From Spirulina subsalsa PCC 9445 (GTDB lineage Bacteria; Cyanobacteriota; Cyanobacteriia; Cyanobacteriales; Spirulinaceae): a DNA stretch of 64,000 nt. The notes below the pieces were generated by a model. It ran no database searches and was not told the origin of the DNA. It was given only the letters and a program-made list of their open reading frames with translations. Of this stretch, positions 26,451 to 36,215 are shown in pieces. The position numbers were made by a program, and so were the translations under genes. The DNA is taken from positions 2,683,725 through 2,747,724 of the forward strand of contig NZ_JH980292.1 in the NCBI RefSeq assembly GCF_000314005.1, written 5' to 3'. Each line of letters starts with the position of its first letter. The stretch's first letter is position 1.

Positions 26451-26702
26451 ATGAATCAAGACGTGTTTGAGAAAGTCAAAAAAATCGTCATGGAGCAGTT
26501 GGAGATTGACGACGAGGGAAAAATCACGCCTGAAGCCAGTTTTGCCAATGATCTTAATGCGGATTCTCTGGATACGGTAGAACTGGTTATGGCTTTAGAA
26601 GAAGAGTTTGACATTGAAATTCCCGATGAAGTAGCCGAACAAATTGATACGGTGGGTAAAGCCGTAGACCATATAAGTGATAAGGTGGCCGCCTCCGCCT
26701 AA
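26451..26702 (+). CDS. acpP: Acyl carrier protein
   Basis: An 83-residue acidic protein with the phosphopantetheine attachment Ser39 in [19 protein letters not shown]. It carries growing acyl chains in type II fatty-acid synthesis. GAGGAC lies 9 bases upstream of ATG. It is followed 115 bases later by fabF, the usual cyanobacterial and bacterial order, so probably cotranscribed. Upstream 286 bases, shared with the divergent HdrB-like gene, contain the promoter; no operator is recognised. Confidence 0.98.
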   Translation: MNQDVFEKVKKIVMEQLEIDDEGKITPEASFANDLNADSLDTVELVMALEEEFDIEIPDEVAEQIDTVGKAVDHISDKVAASA

Positions 26703-26817
26703 GTCAAGGCTATTCCGTGTTTTTTCAGACACCCTGAGGTTAGGACACCCCTAACCTGATCTGCACCGTCTCACCCATCTGCATTCTGGGTTCAAAAGCC
26801 CCTATCCATCAAGAGTC

Positions 26818-28065
26818 ATGACAAATTTGCAACGAAACAGAGTTGTTATCACAGGTCTCGGCGCAATCACGCCCATCGGAAACACTCTCGCAGAATACTG
26901 GGAGGGATTAATGATGGGGCGGAACGGGATTGGTGAAATTACTTTCTTTGATGCCTCCAAACACGCCTGTCGTATCGCAGGTGAGGTCAAGGGATTTGAC
27001 CCCCATCAGTACCTAGAACGCAAAGAAGCCAAGCGCATGGATCGCTTCTCGCAATTTGCGGTATCGGCCAGTAAACAAGCGCTGGCCGATGCCAAATTAG
27101 TGATTGATGAGTTGAATGCAGAGCGAGTGGGAGTGCTAATCGGGACTGGCGTAGGTGGCCTGAAGGTCATGGAAGACCAACAGGAAATCTATCTGTCAAA
27201 AGGCCCTTCTCGCTGTAGTCCCTTTATGATCCCCATGATGATTGCGAATATGGCGGCGGGATTGACAGCGATTCACACCGGAGCCAAGGGACCGAATTCT
27301 TGTACGGTAACGGCCTGTGCGGCGGGATCTAATGCCATTGGGGATGCGTTCCGATTGGTGCAAAATGGCTATGCTAAGGTGATGATTTGCGGGGGAACAG
27401 AGGCGGCCGTTACACCTTTGTCTGTGGCGGGTTTTGCCTCGGCTAAGGCCCTATCGACTCGCAATGATCCCGAATCAGCCTGTCGTCCCTTTGATAGGGA
27501 TCGGGATGGCTTTGTGATGGGGGAAGGAGCGGGAATTTTGATTCTAGAGGAGTTAGAACACGCCCTCGCCCGAGGGGCCAAGATTTACGGGGAAATGGTG
27601 GGCTATGGCATGACCTGCGATGCTTACCATATTACCTCTCCGGTGCCAGGGGGACAGGGTGCGACCCGGGCGATGGAATTGGCTCTAGCGGATGGGGATC
27701 TGAAACCCGAGGATGTGGATTATGTGAACGCCCACGGGACTAGCACCCCAGCCAATGATGTGACGGAAACCCATGCCATTAAGAAAGCGTTGGGAGAACG
27801 AGCGAAGCAGATTGTAGTCAGTTCTACCAAGTCCATGACGGGGCATCTGTTGGGCGGTTCCGGGGGAATTGAGGCGGTGGCCACGGTGATGGCGATCGCA
27901 CAAGATCGAGTTCCACCCACCATTCACCTAGAAAACCCAGATCCTGAATGTGATCTCGATTATGTCCCCGATCAGTCTCGGGCGGTTCCGGTCAATGTAG
28001 CCTTATCCAATTCTTTTGGTTTTGGTGGGCATAATGTGACCTTAGCCTTTAAGAAATATTTGTGA
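26818..28065 (+). CDS. fabF: Beta-ketoacyl-ACP synthase II
   Basis: A 415-residue thiolase-fold condensing enzyme of normal length. Catalytic triad: Cys167 (TVTACAAGSN), His306 (NAHGTST) and His343 (KSMTGHLLGGSG), with FGFGGHN at the C-terminus. It elongates acyl-ACP with malonyl-ACP in fatty-acid synthesis. It follows acpP on the same strand. The next gene, typA, is convergent. Confidence 0.98.
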   Translation: MTNLQRNRVVITGLGAITPIGNTLAEYWEGLMMGRNGIGEITFFDASKHACRIAGEVKGFDPHQYLERKEAKRMDRFSQFAVSASKQALADAKLVIDELNAERVGVLIGTGVGGLKVMEDQQEIYLSKGPSRCSPFMIPMMIANMAAGLTAIHTGAKGPNSCTVTACAAGSNAIGDAFRLVQNGYAKVMICGGTEAAVTPLSVAGFASAKALSTRNDPESACRPFDRDRDGFVMGEGAGILILEELEHALARGAKIYGEMVGYGMTCDAYHITSPVPGGQGATRAMELALADGDLKPEDVDYVNAHGTSTPANDVTETHAIKKALGERAKQIVVSSTKSMTGHLLGGSGGIEAVATVMAIAQDRVPPTIHLENPDPECDLDYVPDQSRAVPVNVALSNSFGFGGHNVTLAFKKYL

Positions 28066-28098
28066 GGAATCTGGCACGGTATCCAATCTTCTGAATCC

Positions 28099-28124
28099 CC
28101 CGGCAGAATCTTTGATTTGCCGGG
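28099..28124. terminator. Hairpin between fabF and typA
   Basis: CCCGGCA / TGCCGGG with a 12-base loop lies between the convergent genes. A clear U-tract is lacking on either side, so termination strength is uncertain. Confidence 0.4.
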
Positions 28125-28175
28125 AGAGAACGTCAGGACGAGCTTGGATTATTTCGCCGATGGATCGAAGTCCCC

Positions 28176-29969
28176 TTAGCGTTTCGCTAACTTCTTCGCC
28201 TTCATCTTCCGTAAACGAATGGATTCTGGCGTAACTTCTACCAACTCATCGGGGCCAATATACTCCAGCGCCCGTTCTAAACTCATTTCTATGGGGGTCT
28301 GTAACTGTACTAACTCATCCCCCGTCGCGGAACGATGGTTCGTTAACTGCTTGGTTTTACAGACATTTAAATCCAAATCTTGCGGCCGATTGTGTTCGCC
28401 GACAATCATTCCTTTGTAGACTTTTGTTCCGGGTGAGATAAAGAAAGATCCCCGGTCTTCCGCTTGTTTGAGGGCGTAGAATGTGGCCACCCCTTCCTCA
28501 AAGGCAATCATCACGCCATTGTAACGGGTTTCGAGTTCCCCAATTAACGGACGATACTCTAAGAAACTGTGGTTCATAATGCCTTCCCCACGAGTCAGAC
28601 GGATAAACTCCCCTCGGAAACCAATTAAACCCCGCGCTGGGATGACAAACTCTAATTGAGTCCGTCCATTCGCCCCGACCTGCATATCCTGCATTTCGCC
28701 CTTGCGTTGGCCTAAACGCTCAATACAAGACCCTACCGCGTCTTCTTGAACGTCTAACACCAAATACTCGAAGGGTTCACAGGGTTGGCCGTTGACTTCC
28801 CGATAAATTACTTGAGGCTGAGACACTTGGAACTCGTAGCCTTCCCGACGCATGGTTTCAATTAAAATCCCCAGATGGAGTTCTCCCCGACCGGAAACCA
28901 TGAATTTTTCGGCGGAGTCGGTTTCTTCGACTCGTAGGGCGACGTTGGTTTCTAACTCCCGGTACAGGCGATCGCGCAGTTGGCGAGAGGTCACATATTG
29001 GCCTTCCTGTCCGGCAAAGGGAGAGTCATTCACCGAGAAGGTCATTTGTAATGTCGGTTCATCTACCCGGATTAAGGGCAAAGCTTGGGGGTTTTCAGGA
29101 CAACTAATGGTTTCCCCAATATTGGCATCGGCAAAACCCGCTACGGCGACAATATTTCCGGCGGACGCTTCGGCAATCTCAATCCGACTTAAGCCCTCAA
29201 AGCCCAATAATTTACTAACTTTCCCCTTGACAATTGAGCCATCATCTTTATAGAGAACCGCCTGTTGACCCGCTTGAATGACCCCATTATGAATCCGACC
29301 AATGACAATCCGACCCAGATAATCGGAATAATCTAGGGTCGTCACCTGTAACTGTAAGGGTTTCTTGGGATCTCCGGCCGGGGGCGGAACATGGTGCAGA
29401 ATGGCTTCAAACAGGGGCTGCATATCTACCCCTTCGTCATCGATGGCGGCCTTGGTGAAACCTTGTAAACCGGAGGCGTACAGGGTGGTAAAGTCGCATT
29501 GGTCATCATCAGCCCCCAACTCAACAAAGAGGTCAAAGACTTTATCAATGGCTATGTCGGGGTCAGCGTTGGGACGGTCGATTTTATTCACCACCACAAT
29601 GGGACGCAGGCCTTTTTCTAGGGCTTTTTTCAGGACAAAGCGGGTCTGAGGCATGGGGCCTTCATTGGCATCCACGATTAAAATACAACCGTCTACCATG
29701 CCTAACACCCGTTCCACTTCGCCGCCGAAATCGGCGTGTCCGGGGGTGTCTACAATATTGATCAGGGTTTCTTTGTAGCGAACGGCGGTATTTTTGGAGA
29801 GGATGGTAATGCCCCGTTCCCGTTCTAGGGCGTTGGAGTCCATCACACAGTCCGGGATATCTTCCCCTTCTCGGAAAATCCCCGATTGTTTAAGCAGTGC
29901 ATCAACGAGTGTTGTTTTGCCGTGGTCAACGTGGGCAATAATCGCAACGTTACGAATGGGAAGAGACAT
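28176..29969 (-). CDS. typA: Translational GTPase TypA/BipA
   Basis: About 597 residues from the ATG at 29969 ([20 protein letters not shown]); an in-frame TTG 21 bases upstream would add MNPHTVY, which the family lacks. The G domain has [25 protein letters not shown] and [11 protein letters not shown]-like domains follow, then the TypA-specific C-terminal domain ([20 protein letters not shown]). TypA binds the ribosome and helps assembly and stress adaptation. Monocistronic; divergent from rpiA. Confidence 0.97.
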   Translation of the reverse strand: MSLPIRNVAIIAHVDHGKTTLVDALLKQSGIFREGEDIPDCVMDSNALERERGITILSKNTAVRYKETLINIVDTPGHADFGGEVERVLGMVDGCILIVDANEGPMPQTRFVLKKALEKGLRPIVVVNKIDRPNADPDIAIDKVFDLFVELGADDDQCDFTTLYASGLQGFTKAAIDDEGVDMQPLFEAILHHVPPPAGDPKKPLQLQVTTLDYSDYLGRIVIGRIHNGVIQAGQQAVLYKDDGSIVKGKVSKLLGFEGLSRIEIAEASAGNIVAVAGFADANIGETISCPENPQALPLIRVDEPTLQMTFSVNDSPFAGQEGQYVTSRQLRDRLYRELETNVALRVEETDSAEKFMVSGRGELHLGILIETMRREGYEFQVSQPQVIYREVNGQPCEPFEYLVLDVQEDAVGSCIERLGQRKGEMQDMQVGANGRTQLEFVIPARGLIGFRGEFIRLTRGEGIMNHSFLEYRPLIGELETRYNGVMIAFEEGVATFYALKQAEDRGSFFISPGTKVYKGMIVGEHNRPQDLDLNVCKTKQLTNHRSATGDELVQLQTPIEMSLERALEYIGPDELVEVTPESIRLRKMKAKKLAKR

Positions 29970-30137
29970 ATAGACTGTGTGCGGATTCAATAAGATGACT
30001 AAGGGATGAGATCAATTATCTCAAAATTTCTTAAATAATTGTAACAAATTTTGGCTCCCAGCGTGTCACAAGAACTGGATTGCTAGGGGGATCAATCTAT
30101 GCAAGGATTTAGGGGGTAACTACAGGAGCAATGTGTC

Positions 30138-30839
30138 ATGAGTGATGCGGTTAAGGTGATGAAACAAGAAGTGGGCAAAGCGGCCGCCCAGCGTGTGGAG
30201 TCTGGGATGATTGTGGGACTAGGTACGGGGTCCACGACGGCCTGTGCCATTGAGTCTATTGGCGATCGCCTAAAAAAAGGCGAAATCTCCAACATTGTGG
30301 GAGTCCCCACGTCCTTCCAAGCGGAAGTCTTAGCCAAACAGTATGGGATACCCCTAACGACTCTGGATGCCATTGATCATATTGACGTAGCCATTGACGG
30401 GGCCGACGAAGTAGACCCCCAGAAGAACCTGATTAAAGGGGGAGGCGCTGCCCACACCAGGGAAAAAGTGGTGGATTATTTGGCCAAAACCTTTATTGTG
30501 GTGGTGGATGAGGGGAAATTAGTAGACAAGTTGGGGTCTACGTTTAAAGTCCCGGTGGAAGTGATCCCAATGGCCATTAGCCCTGTTATGCGCGCTTTAG
30601 AAGCTTTGGGGGGTCAGCCTGAATTGCGCATGGGGATTAAAAAAGCAGGGCCTGTGGTGACAGACCAAGGAAATCTAGTGATTGATGTGAAGTTTGACGA
30701 TATCCCCAATCCGGTGGAGTTAGAACAAAAAATTAATAACATCCCCGGCGTACTAGAAAATGGCGTATTTGTCAACTGTGTAAATACGGTTTTAGTGGGT
30801 GAAATTAAAGACGGCCAGCCCGGTGTGCGGGAATTTTAG
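30138..30839 (+). CDS. rpiA: Ribose-5-phosphate isomerase A
   Basis: A 233-residue protein with the RpiA marks [41 protein letters not shown] and [16 protein letters not shown]. It interconverts ribose-5-phosphate and ribulose-5-phosphate in the Calvin cycle and pentose phosphate pathway. AGGAG lies upstream of ATG. An STRR-type repeat block begins right after its stop codon. Confidence 0.97.
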   Translation: MSDAVKVMKQEVGKAAAQRVESGMIVGLGTGSTTACAIESIGDRLKKGEISNIVGVPTSFQAEVLAKQYGIPLTTLDAIDHIDVAIDGADEVDPQKNLIKGGGAAHTREKVVDYLAKTFIVVVDEGKLVDKLGSTFKVPVEVIPMAISPVMRALEALGGQPELRMGIKKAGPVVTDQGNLVIDVKFDDIPNPVELEQKINNIPGVLENGVFVNCVNTVLVGEIKDGQPGVREF

Positions 30840-30840
30840 G

Positions 30841-30937
30841 CCGGGAGTCGGGGAATAGGGAACAGGGAGTCGGGAATCGGGAATAGTCAAGAGTTTTGGC
30901 TATTCCCCTGCTCCCCTGCTCCCCCTCTCCTAAACAT
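30841..30937. repeat. STRR-type heptamer/octamer repeats
   Basis: GGGAGTCGGGGAATAGGGAA-type units, then TTCCCCTGCTCCCCTGCTCC on the other side of a short spacer (GTCAAGAGTTTTGGC). The two halves are of the same families as at 7256 and 55285. It starts 2 bases after the rpiA stop and ends before the convergent lipoprotein gene. Confidence 0.85.
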
Positions 30938-30955
30938 TATGAGGAAATCTGGGGT

Positions 30956-31498
30956 TTACCATTCTTGTAGATAGGCTTCTAACTGTTCTGTGCGACGTTG
31001 GGTTAAATCATTAACACACATGGCGTAAATCATGGGCATGATGGTTCCCCCATCGTAGCGACGGCGGGAAAATTCACAATCTTTATCGCGGAAATCAATC
31101 CAAGCTTTTTCCGCTTCAATGAGACGGTTTTCTTGGGGCGTTCCGGCGACTTTTGCCCGCAGTTGGCGATAGACTTCATTTAAGCGGACATCGGCTTCTT
31201 TTGCCCCTTGATCTGCACAGACATTCATTTCCCATTGACTGGTTGGATTCTCACAGTTTAACTCCTCCTCTACCTCTGTATCGGGGGCTTGGGCGACGAT
31301 AGAAGGGGAGGGGGAGGCAATGGCGGCACGGGAGGGGGAGGAGAAAGTCGGGGTGGGTGACTCCCTATATTGTTGTTCGGTGGGAGGAGTTTGAGGGGTG
31401 GGATCTGTGGCTTGGGTTTGTTCGGGGGTGGAACAACCAGAAAAGATGACGAGGGCGAGGGTAGCTGTAAAAACGATTAGGTGTTTAGCGGTTTTCAT
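30956..31498 (-). CDS. LprI-like (DUF1311) lipoprotein
   Basis: A 180-residue exported lipoprotein with lipobox VIFSGC (Cys22). A Pro/Ser/Thr-rich linker (about 25-78) leads to a C-terminal DUF1311/LprI domain: ENPTSQWEMNVCADQGAKEAD, LNEVYRQL, EAEKAWIDFRDKDCEF and MPMIYAMCVNDLTQRRTEQL, with the conserved Cys pattern. In Mycobacterium LprI inhibits lysozyme; in other bacteria the role is unknown. Alone on its strand between the repeat block and the phytyltransferase gene. Confidence 0.85.
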   Translation of the reverse strand: MKTAKHLIVFTATLALVIFSGCSTPEQTQATDPTPQTPPTEQQYRESPTPTFSSPSRAAIASPSPSIVAQAPDTEVEEELNCENPTSQWEMNVCADQGAKEADVRLNEVYRQLRAKVAGTPQENRLIEAEKAWIDFRDKDCEFSRRRYDGGTIMPMIYAMCVNDLTQRRTEQLEAYLQEW

Positions 31499-31582
31499 AA
31501 CAGTCGTTCGTATTCTGTAATTGAGAGGGTTGTTGCTGCCAGACTTGGATTATAAGGGGTTTAGCGGTTGGGCGTAAAACAC

Positions 31583-32491
31583 CTAGGCGAGTAGACAGGC
31601 TAGGGGAAATAGAAGATATTCCAAGAAAAAGAGTTTCCAGATGAACTGATAAAACTGCGCGATCGCCCGTTTCTGACTCAGTTGGATCTTCTGACTCCGC
31701 CACCAGAGCAAAATCAGCAGGATAACATGGCTACTGAGCAAAAACTCTGCATTCACTGGAGCAATTCTAGCAACTGCAATCAGTATCATGCCTAAATAGC
31801 AGAGGGTGATCACCAACAGGGACAGTTTTAAAATTGCCGCTTTGCCTAAAATGAGGGTAAAGGTCTGAATATTGTATTGTTTATCCCCTTCTAAGTCGGG
31901 AACATCTTTAAACAGCGCGATCGCCACCGTAAACAGGACAATAAACCCCGTCAACACCCACACCGTCAGGGGAATCCCCAGCACACCGCCCAATTGACCG
32001 TTAAAGTGGAGGAATAACCCCAAATTCACCACCACCCCCCGCACTGTGAAAATACAAAAAGCGGCCCAAAAGGGAAATCGTTTCAGACGCACCGGAGGTA
32101 AAGAATAAGCCGTTCCGATGGCTAAACTAATCCCCACCGTCGCCAAGAGCCAAACACCCCCCCACGCCGCCCCTAGCAGTGCCAGAACGCCTGTTAGCTG
32201 CACAATAGCAACCCCGTCTTGTCGGGAGAATTCCCCAGAAGCGAGGGGAAGATGGGGTTTATTAATGCGGTCAATCTCGATGTCTTCCAGTTGATTGAGG
32301 CCGACAATGTAAACATTACCACAGAGACAGGCCAAGAGCGTCAACAGTAGCCCCCCAAGGCTTTCCGGTGTCGGAACCGTTTGGTGATGGGCCAGGGCGA
32401 TCGCATAAATGGCCAACACACTCAAGGTTGTGCCGATAATGGTATGAGGGCGGGAGAATTGCCAAAAGGCATCCAGTTTGAAATCAGTCAT
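31583..32491 (-). CDS. hpt: Homogentisate phytyltransferase
   Basis: A UbiA-type prenyltransferase of about 302 residues and eight or nine membrane helices. Substrate and Mg2+ motifs: NQLEDIEIDRINKPHLPLASG and, in the second half, KDVPDLEGDKQYNIQTF. This pairing and the RPHTIIGTTLSV start match cyanobacterial Slr1736-type enzymes that join homogentisate to phytyl diphosphate in tocopherol synthesis. I use ATG 32491 (MTDFKLDAFWQFSRP); an open frame continues 70 codons upstream but is not membrane-protein-like and not part of the family. Confidence 0.88.
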   Translation of the reverse strand: MTDFKLDAFWQFSRPHTIIGTTLSVLAIYAIALAHHQTVPTPESLGGLLLTLLACLCGNVYIVGLNQLEDIEIDRINKPHLPLASGEFSRQDGVAIVQLTGVLALLGAAWGGVWLLATVGISLAIGTAYSLPPVRLKRFPFWAAFCIFTVRGVVVNLGLFLHFNGQLGGVLGIPLTVWVLTGFIVLFTVAIALFKDVPDLEGDKQYNIQTFTLILGKAAILKLSLLVITLCYLGMILIAVARIAPVNAEFLLSSHVILLILLWWRSQKIQLSQKRAIAQFYQFIWKLFFLEYLLFPLACLLA

Positions 32492-32689
32492 GAGTTTTGG
32501 GCTGGAGTCTACAGGAAATTTTCGCTCATTCTCCCACTTTCTGGAATGCAGCGAAGAACCATAAAAACGACACATTAAAAATGAAGCCTTGCGGATATTG
32601 TCGTTGGGAACTAGCGATACGGCCTGGGGAGGGAACGTAAGACAACCTGGCAAGATTTCGGTTTTGCTAGATGCTTTTCCCATTGAATC

Positions 32690-32791
32690 AGGAAGCCCCA
32701 TCCTCGCGCCTCGGCAGGGTGGGGTAGTTCACACTATGACCCGGAGGAACTGGAGCGCGATCTCGAAACCCTTGGAGAGTTGAAATCATGA
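32690..32791 (+). pseudogene. UPF0175-type antitoxin remnant
   Basis: The C-terminal part is readable in two frames: ILAPRQGGVVH up to about 32731, then, after a 2-base CA duplication at 32730-32733, HYDPEELERDLETLGELKS and TGA at 32789-32791. Together this matches the tail of UPF0175 antitoxins (…SRxIPVHYDxExxExDLxTLxEL as I recall). The N-terminal half is not found. The stop overlaps the ATG of the PIN-domain gene in ATGA, the normal coupling of this toxin-antitoxin type. Confidence 0.7.
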
Positions 32792-33210
32792 CTTGTATTG
32801 TGGCAGACACTTCTCCCATCTGCTATCTGTTATGTATTGATAAAATTGATTTGCTACCACGGTTATATGAAACGGTGATAATCCCTCAAACAGTTCGGGA
32901 CGAACTGGAGGCTGTTGGGTCGCCTGTGGTTGTTCAGGACTGGATCAAGCAACCTCCTGAATGGCTGGAAATTCGTGTCGTTGCTGTGGGTTTAGATCCG
33001 GCTTTGGAATCGCTCGATCCGGGGGAGCGAGAAGCGATTTTATTAGCTGAAAAACTCATGGCAGATTGGGTCATACTCGATGACAAAGCGGCTCGGCAGA
33101 TGGCCTCAGTATTCTGCCGCCTCCACCATGAAATCAGCCAATTCAGGAGTTCAGCGAGGTACTGCTTGGGGAATTGGTCGTGGATCAAACGAGTCACGGG
33201 GGGATTTTAG
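32788..33210 (+). pseudogene. DUF3368 PIN-domain toxin, C-terminus broken
   Basis: The frame reads a PIN nuclease domain: IVADTSPICYLLCIDKIDLLPRLY with the first Asp, VIIPQTVRDELEAVG with the conserved Glu, LDPGEREAILLAEKL, and WVILDDKAARQMA with the Asp pair. After about residue 107 the expected continuation (xLGLxVIGTLGVLLLAKxxGLI) is replaced by unrelated sequence (SVFCRLHHEISQF...), so the last third is lost by a rearrangement or insertion. With the antitoxin also broken, the pair is probably inactive. Confidence 0.72.
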
Positions 33211-33331
33211 CAAAAGGCGACGGTTATTCTCCCCCATGAGAACTAATGATGTATCGTGGGTTGCCCTAGCCTTCTAATATGCAGAAAATTCATTGAAAAT
33301 ATGCAATATATTCATATTCGCTTAATATTTT
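33211..33331. other. A/T-rich upstream part of the nitrate operon promoter region
   Basis: No gene. Strongly A/T-rich, with two TGCA tetramers 18 bases apart (33280, 33302) in similar ATATGCA contexts. They do not fit the NtcB pattern TGCA-N5-TGCA but could be part of a LysR-type site. Confidence 0.3.
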
Positions 33332-33373
33332 GTAACTGAGAATACAAATTCCCTTCAAGAATATTCTTAGTCT
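33332..33373 (+). promoter_or_regulatory. NtcA-activated promoter of the nitrate assimilation operon
   Basis: A perfect NtcA box, GTA at 33332-33334, 8 bases, TAC at 33343-33345. TAGTCT (TAN3T) follows at 33368-33373, 22 bases after the box, the canonical layout of a class II NtcA-activated promoter. The leader to the first gene would be about 180 bases. NtcA (CRP family, stimulated by 2-oxoglutarate and PipX) would turn on the operon when ammonium is absent. Confidence 0.85.
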
Positions 33374-33557
33374 AAAGCAGAATTACACGGTGAAAAGTGC
33401 AAAAGCACCCCCGATTCTTGGCTAGATTAACGAACTTAAAGGAATCAATCCATAACGTCTCCCGAGTTCTAAATATCTAGCCTAACCCTGAACTGCAAAC
33501 CCCACAAACATAAGCGTTGTTGAATCGCTTAGGATTACCGTTCTTACCTAGTAAATT

Positions 33558-34433
33558 ATGAGTGTTGCTACAGAAAAGACTAAAACAAAGCCAGCCTTGA
33601 ACTGGACTGAATTTTTGGGCAGAAATGGAGAAAACATTATTTTTCCGGCCTTGGGATTTTTTGCGTTAATTATTGTTTGGAGTATTCTCGCCAAGTTAAC
33701 CGAAGGGAAGATTAGTGAACTGCCCAATCCGTCTCGCACCTTTGACGATAGTTTGCCCTATCTCCGGAACTTTTTCTCACAAACCCAAGGAGATGAAGGG
33801 ATCTTTTTCCTCACCCTTTACAGTTTAGTGCGGGTTGCCTTTGGGTTTGTGATTGCGATGGCGATCGCAATTCCCCTCGGTTTTCTCATTGGCACCTCTC
33901 GCCAAGCCGCTAAAATGATCAATCCTCTCATTCAACTCGGCAAACCCATTTCCCCCCTAGCATGGCTCCCTGTAGGCATCGTGCTATTTACCGCCCTCCT
34001 CGAAGGTGCGCCCCGTGTAATAGCCCAAAACGCCCCCGCAATCTTCGTGATTGTTGTCACCTCCCTCTGGCCGACTTTAATTAACACCGCCTTGGGGGTA
34101 AAAAGTATTCCTAAAGATTACTGGAATGTCTCCAAAGTTCTCAAACTTTCTAAACAACAAGTCGTGACAGAAATCATGATTCCCTCCACATTACCCTATA
34201 TCTTTACCGGAATGCGCTTGAGTTTAGGGATTGCTTGGTTAGTTATTGTAGCCGCAGAAATGCTAACTGGAGCAACTGGAATCGGCTTCTTTGTTTGGGA
34301 TACATACAATACTGGAGAAATTAGCTTAGTCATTCTTTCCCTCTTTGTGATTGGAATAGTTGGATTACTCCTAGATCAATTAGTGGCTGTTGTAGAGCGT
34401 TTTGTGGTGGGTAAAGCTCAATTACAAAGTTAG
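33558..34433 (+). CDS. nrtB: Nitrate ABC transporter permease NrtB
   Basis: A 291-residue BPD_transp_1 permease with about six to seven helices. The EAA-type coupling loop is in IPKDYWNVSKVLKLSKQQVVTEIMIPSTLPYIFTG (residues about 196-230 in pieces). The NPLIQLGKPISPLAWLPVGIVLF and AAEMLTGATGIGFFVWD segments match NrtB/SsuC-type permeases of the nitrate/sulfonate/taurine family. It is the first gene after the NtcA promoter, whereas in the well-studied cyanobacterial operons nrtA precedes nrtB. Cytoplasmic membrane component; partners are encoded next. Confidence 0.95.
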   Translation: MSVATEKTKTKPALNWTEFLGRNGENIIFPALGFFALIIVWSILAKLTEGKISELPNPSRTFDDSLPYLRNFFSQTQGDEGIFFLTLYSLVRVAFGFVIAMAIAIPLGFLIGTSRQAAKMINPLIQLGKPISPLAWLPVGIVLFTALLEGAPRVIAQNAPAIFVIVVTSLWPTLINTALGVKSIPKDYWNVSKVLKLSKQQVVTEIMIPSTLPYIFTGMRLSLGIAWLVIVAAEMLTGATGIGFFVWDTYNTGEISLVILSLFVIGIVGLLLDQLVAVVERFVVGKAQLQS

Positions 34434-34562
34434 TAATTTCCCTAAAAAGCATTACCCATCAGACAAACTGAGTCCATCGCTGAACCCAACATTGATCAAT
34501 CGTTAATGATCACTTCCCTCGCCTCTTTTTAACCGTCAATCTTACCCAAAACTCAGGAAAAC

Positions 34563-35942
34563 ATGGATCGTCGCAAATTTCTTAAATACTCTAGCCTCGC
34601 TGCTGCCGGATTCACCTTTGCTGCTTGTGCCAACAATACAACGAATACAACCCCTAGCAGTCCCACCAGAGGGGGAGAGACTGCCGGGAGTCCTGCCGTT
34701 GATTTCGGCACCCTAGAAAAACCCAACCTCACCCTAGGAATTATTCCCCTCACCGACTGCGCCCCCCTGGTTATTGGCAAAGAAAAGGGAATTTATGAAA
34801 AATATGGCCTCAACGTAACTATCAGTAAAGAGGCCAGTTGGGCAACCGTGCGGGATGGTTTATTACAAGGCCGTTTAGATGCCTCCCATGCCGTTTGTGG
34901 GATGCCTTTATTGACCCAATTGGGGCCGGAAAAAGCCCCCATGCGTTCCCTAATGATGTTGGATGTCAACGGTAACGCCATGACCCTTTCTCGTAGGGCA
35001 TGGGAGGCAGGAATTCGGCCACTACCGGACTACAGTAACTTTGATGAATTTGGCACCGCTTATCGGCAATACATTCAAGGTCAAAATGAACCCCCTTCCT
35101 TTGCCGTAGTGTTCCCCTCCTCAATGCACAATTACAACACGCGCTACTGGCTGAGTGCCATGGGAATTGACCCAGAAAGAGATGTGAAAATCATTATCAT
35201 TCCCCCGCCCCAGATGGTGGAAAATATGCGCGCTGGGACGATGGATGGTTACTGTGTGGGAGAACCTTGGAATCAACGGGCTGTGTTTGATAATGTAGGC
35301 TTTACGGGGACAGTGGACCGGGATGTATGGCAAGGACACCCGGAAAAAGTGTTAGCCACCATGCAGGCCTGGATTGACGCAAATCCAAACACAGCAAGGG
35401 CGTTAGTAGCGGCAACGATTGAAGCTTGTCAATATTGTGATGTGCCGGAAAATCGTCTAGAAGTGGTGGAAATTATCTCCCGTCGTCCCTATGTGAATGC
35501 CCGAGTTGACTATGCTAAAGCTTCCATGACAGGGACTTATGATTATGGCGGTTTTGATCAGGAAGATCGGGTGTTAGACATCCCTGATTTTAACTTGTTC
35601 AACTTCATGGAAACGGACTATATGCAGCGTCCTGATAATGCGAATTATCCCTATGCGTCTCATGGGATTTGGTTATTAACTCAAATGATTCGCTGGAATC
35701 AATTACCGGATATGAAGGAGTATCCCAGTGATGCGGATGAGATTATCCAACGGGTTTATCCGACGGCTATTTATGAAGATGCGGCTAAGGCCATGAATAT
35801 TGAATTACCTAGTGATGGGATGAGGGTAGAACCTCCCGAGGTATTTATTGACAATCGAGGGTTTGATCCCAGTGATCCGGTGGCTTATTTAAATGGTTTT
35901 GATATTCGGGTAGGTCGCGGCAAGATTTTCAGTTTTAGCTGA
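34563..35942 (+). CDS. nrtA: Nitrate-binding lipoprotein NrtA
   Basis: A 459-residue substrate-binding protein. N-terminus MDRRKFLKYSSLAAAG has a Tat-like RRKFLK motif and a lipobox ending at Cys22 (FAACANN), so it is a lipid-anchored periplasmic protein. The core carries [40 protein letters not shown] and [13 protein letters not shown], the NrtA/CmpA signature regions. CmpA (bicarbonate) is close in sequence, but the neighbouring narB and NtcA promoter favour nitrate/nitrite. It lies 129 bases after nrtB and is followed by a duplicated hairpin repeat before nrtC. Confidence 0.95.
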   Translation: MDRRKFLKYSSLAAAGFTFAACANNTTNTTPSSPTRGGETAGSPAVDFGTLEKPNLTLGIIPLTDCAPLVIGKEKGIYEKYGLNVTISKEASWATVRDGLLQGRLDASHAVCGMPLLTQLGPEKAPMRSLMMLDVNGNAMTLSRRAWEAGIRPLPDYSNFDEFGTAYRQYIQGQNEPPSFAVVFPSSMHNYNTRYWLSAMGIDPERDVKIIIIPPPQMVENMRAGTMDGYCVGEPWNQRAVFDNVGFTGTVDRDVWQGHPEKVLATMQAWIDANPNTARALVAATIEACQYCDVPENRLEVVEIISRRPYVNARVDYAKASMTGTYDYGGFDQEDRVLDIPDFNLFNFMETDYMQRPDNANYPYASHGIWLLTQMIRWNQLPDMKEYPSDADEIIQRVYPTAIYEDAAKAMNIELPSDGMRVEPPEVFIDNRGFDPSDPVAYLNGFDIRVGRGKIFSFS

Positions 35943-35956
35943 CGAACGGTAAAGGG

Positions 35957-36185
35957 TTTTAACGGCAACTCTTTCATCCCCCCTAGCCCCCCTTTTTAAG
36001 GGGGGGAAAGAAGGAAAAAGTCCCCCTTTGAAAGGGGGATTTAGGGGGATAATTCCCACCTCGGATGAAGGGTTAACTGTTTTAACTGCAACTTTTCATC
36101 CCCCCTAGCCCCCCTTCGTAAGGGGGGGAAAGAAAGGAAAAAGTCCCCCTTTCAAAGGGGGATTTAGGAGGATAATTCCCACCTC
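35957..36185. repeat. Two direct copies of a ~105-base hairpin repeat between nrtA and nrtC
   Basis: Copies at about 35957-36063 and 36080-36185, over 85 percent alike by eye. Each has CATCCCCCCTAGCCCCCC pairing with AGGGGGGG, then a second palindrome TCCCCCTTTxAAAGGGGGA, then GATTTAGGxGGATAATTCCC. The two copies differ by compensating or loop changes (CCTTTTTAAGG against CCTTCGTAAGG), so hairpins are kept. The type is a widespread cyanobacterial intergenic repeat and lies inside an operon. Confidence 0.9.
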
Positions 36186-36215
36186 ATACCTACTCATTAA
36201 CTCCAAAAAAAAATT

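Noticed and set aside
28852-29253. 133-codon plus-strand frame
   Set aside because: Antisense of typA, whose protein is fully accounted for.
32492-32701. 70-residue N-terminal extension of the phytyltransferase
   Set aside because: Not membrane-like and absent from the family; ATG 32491 gives the normal start.
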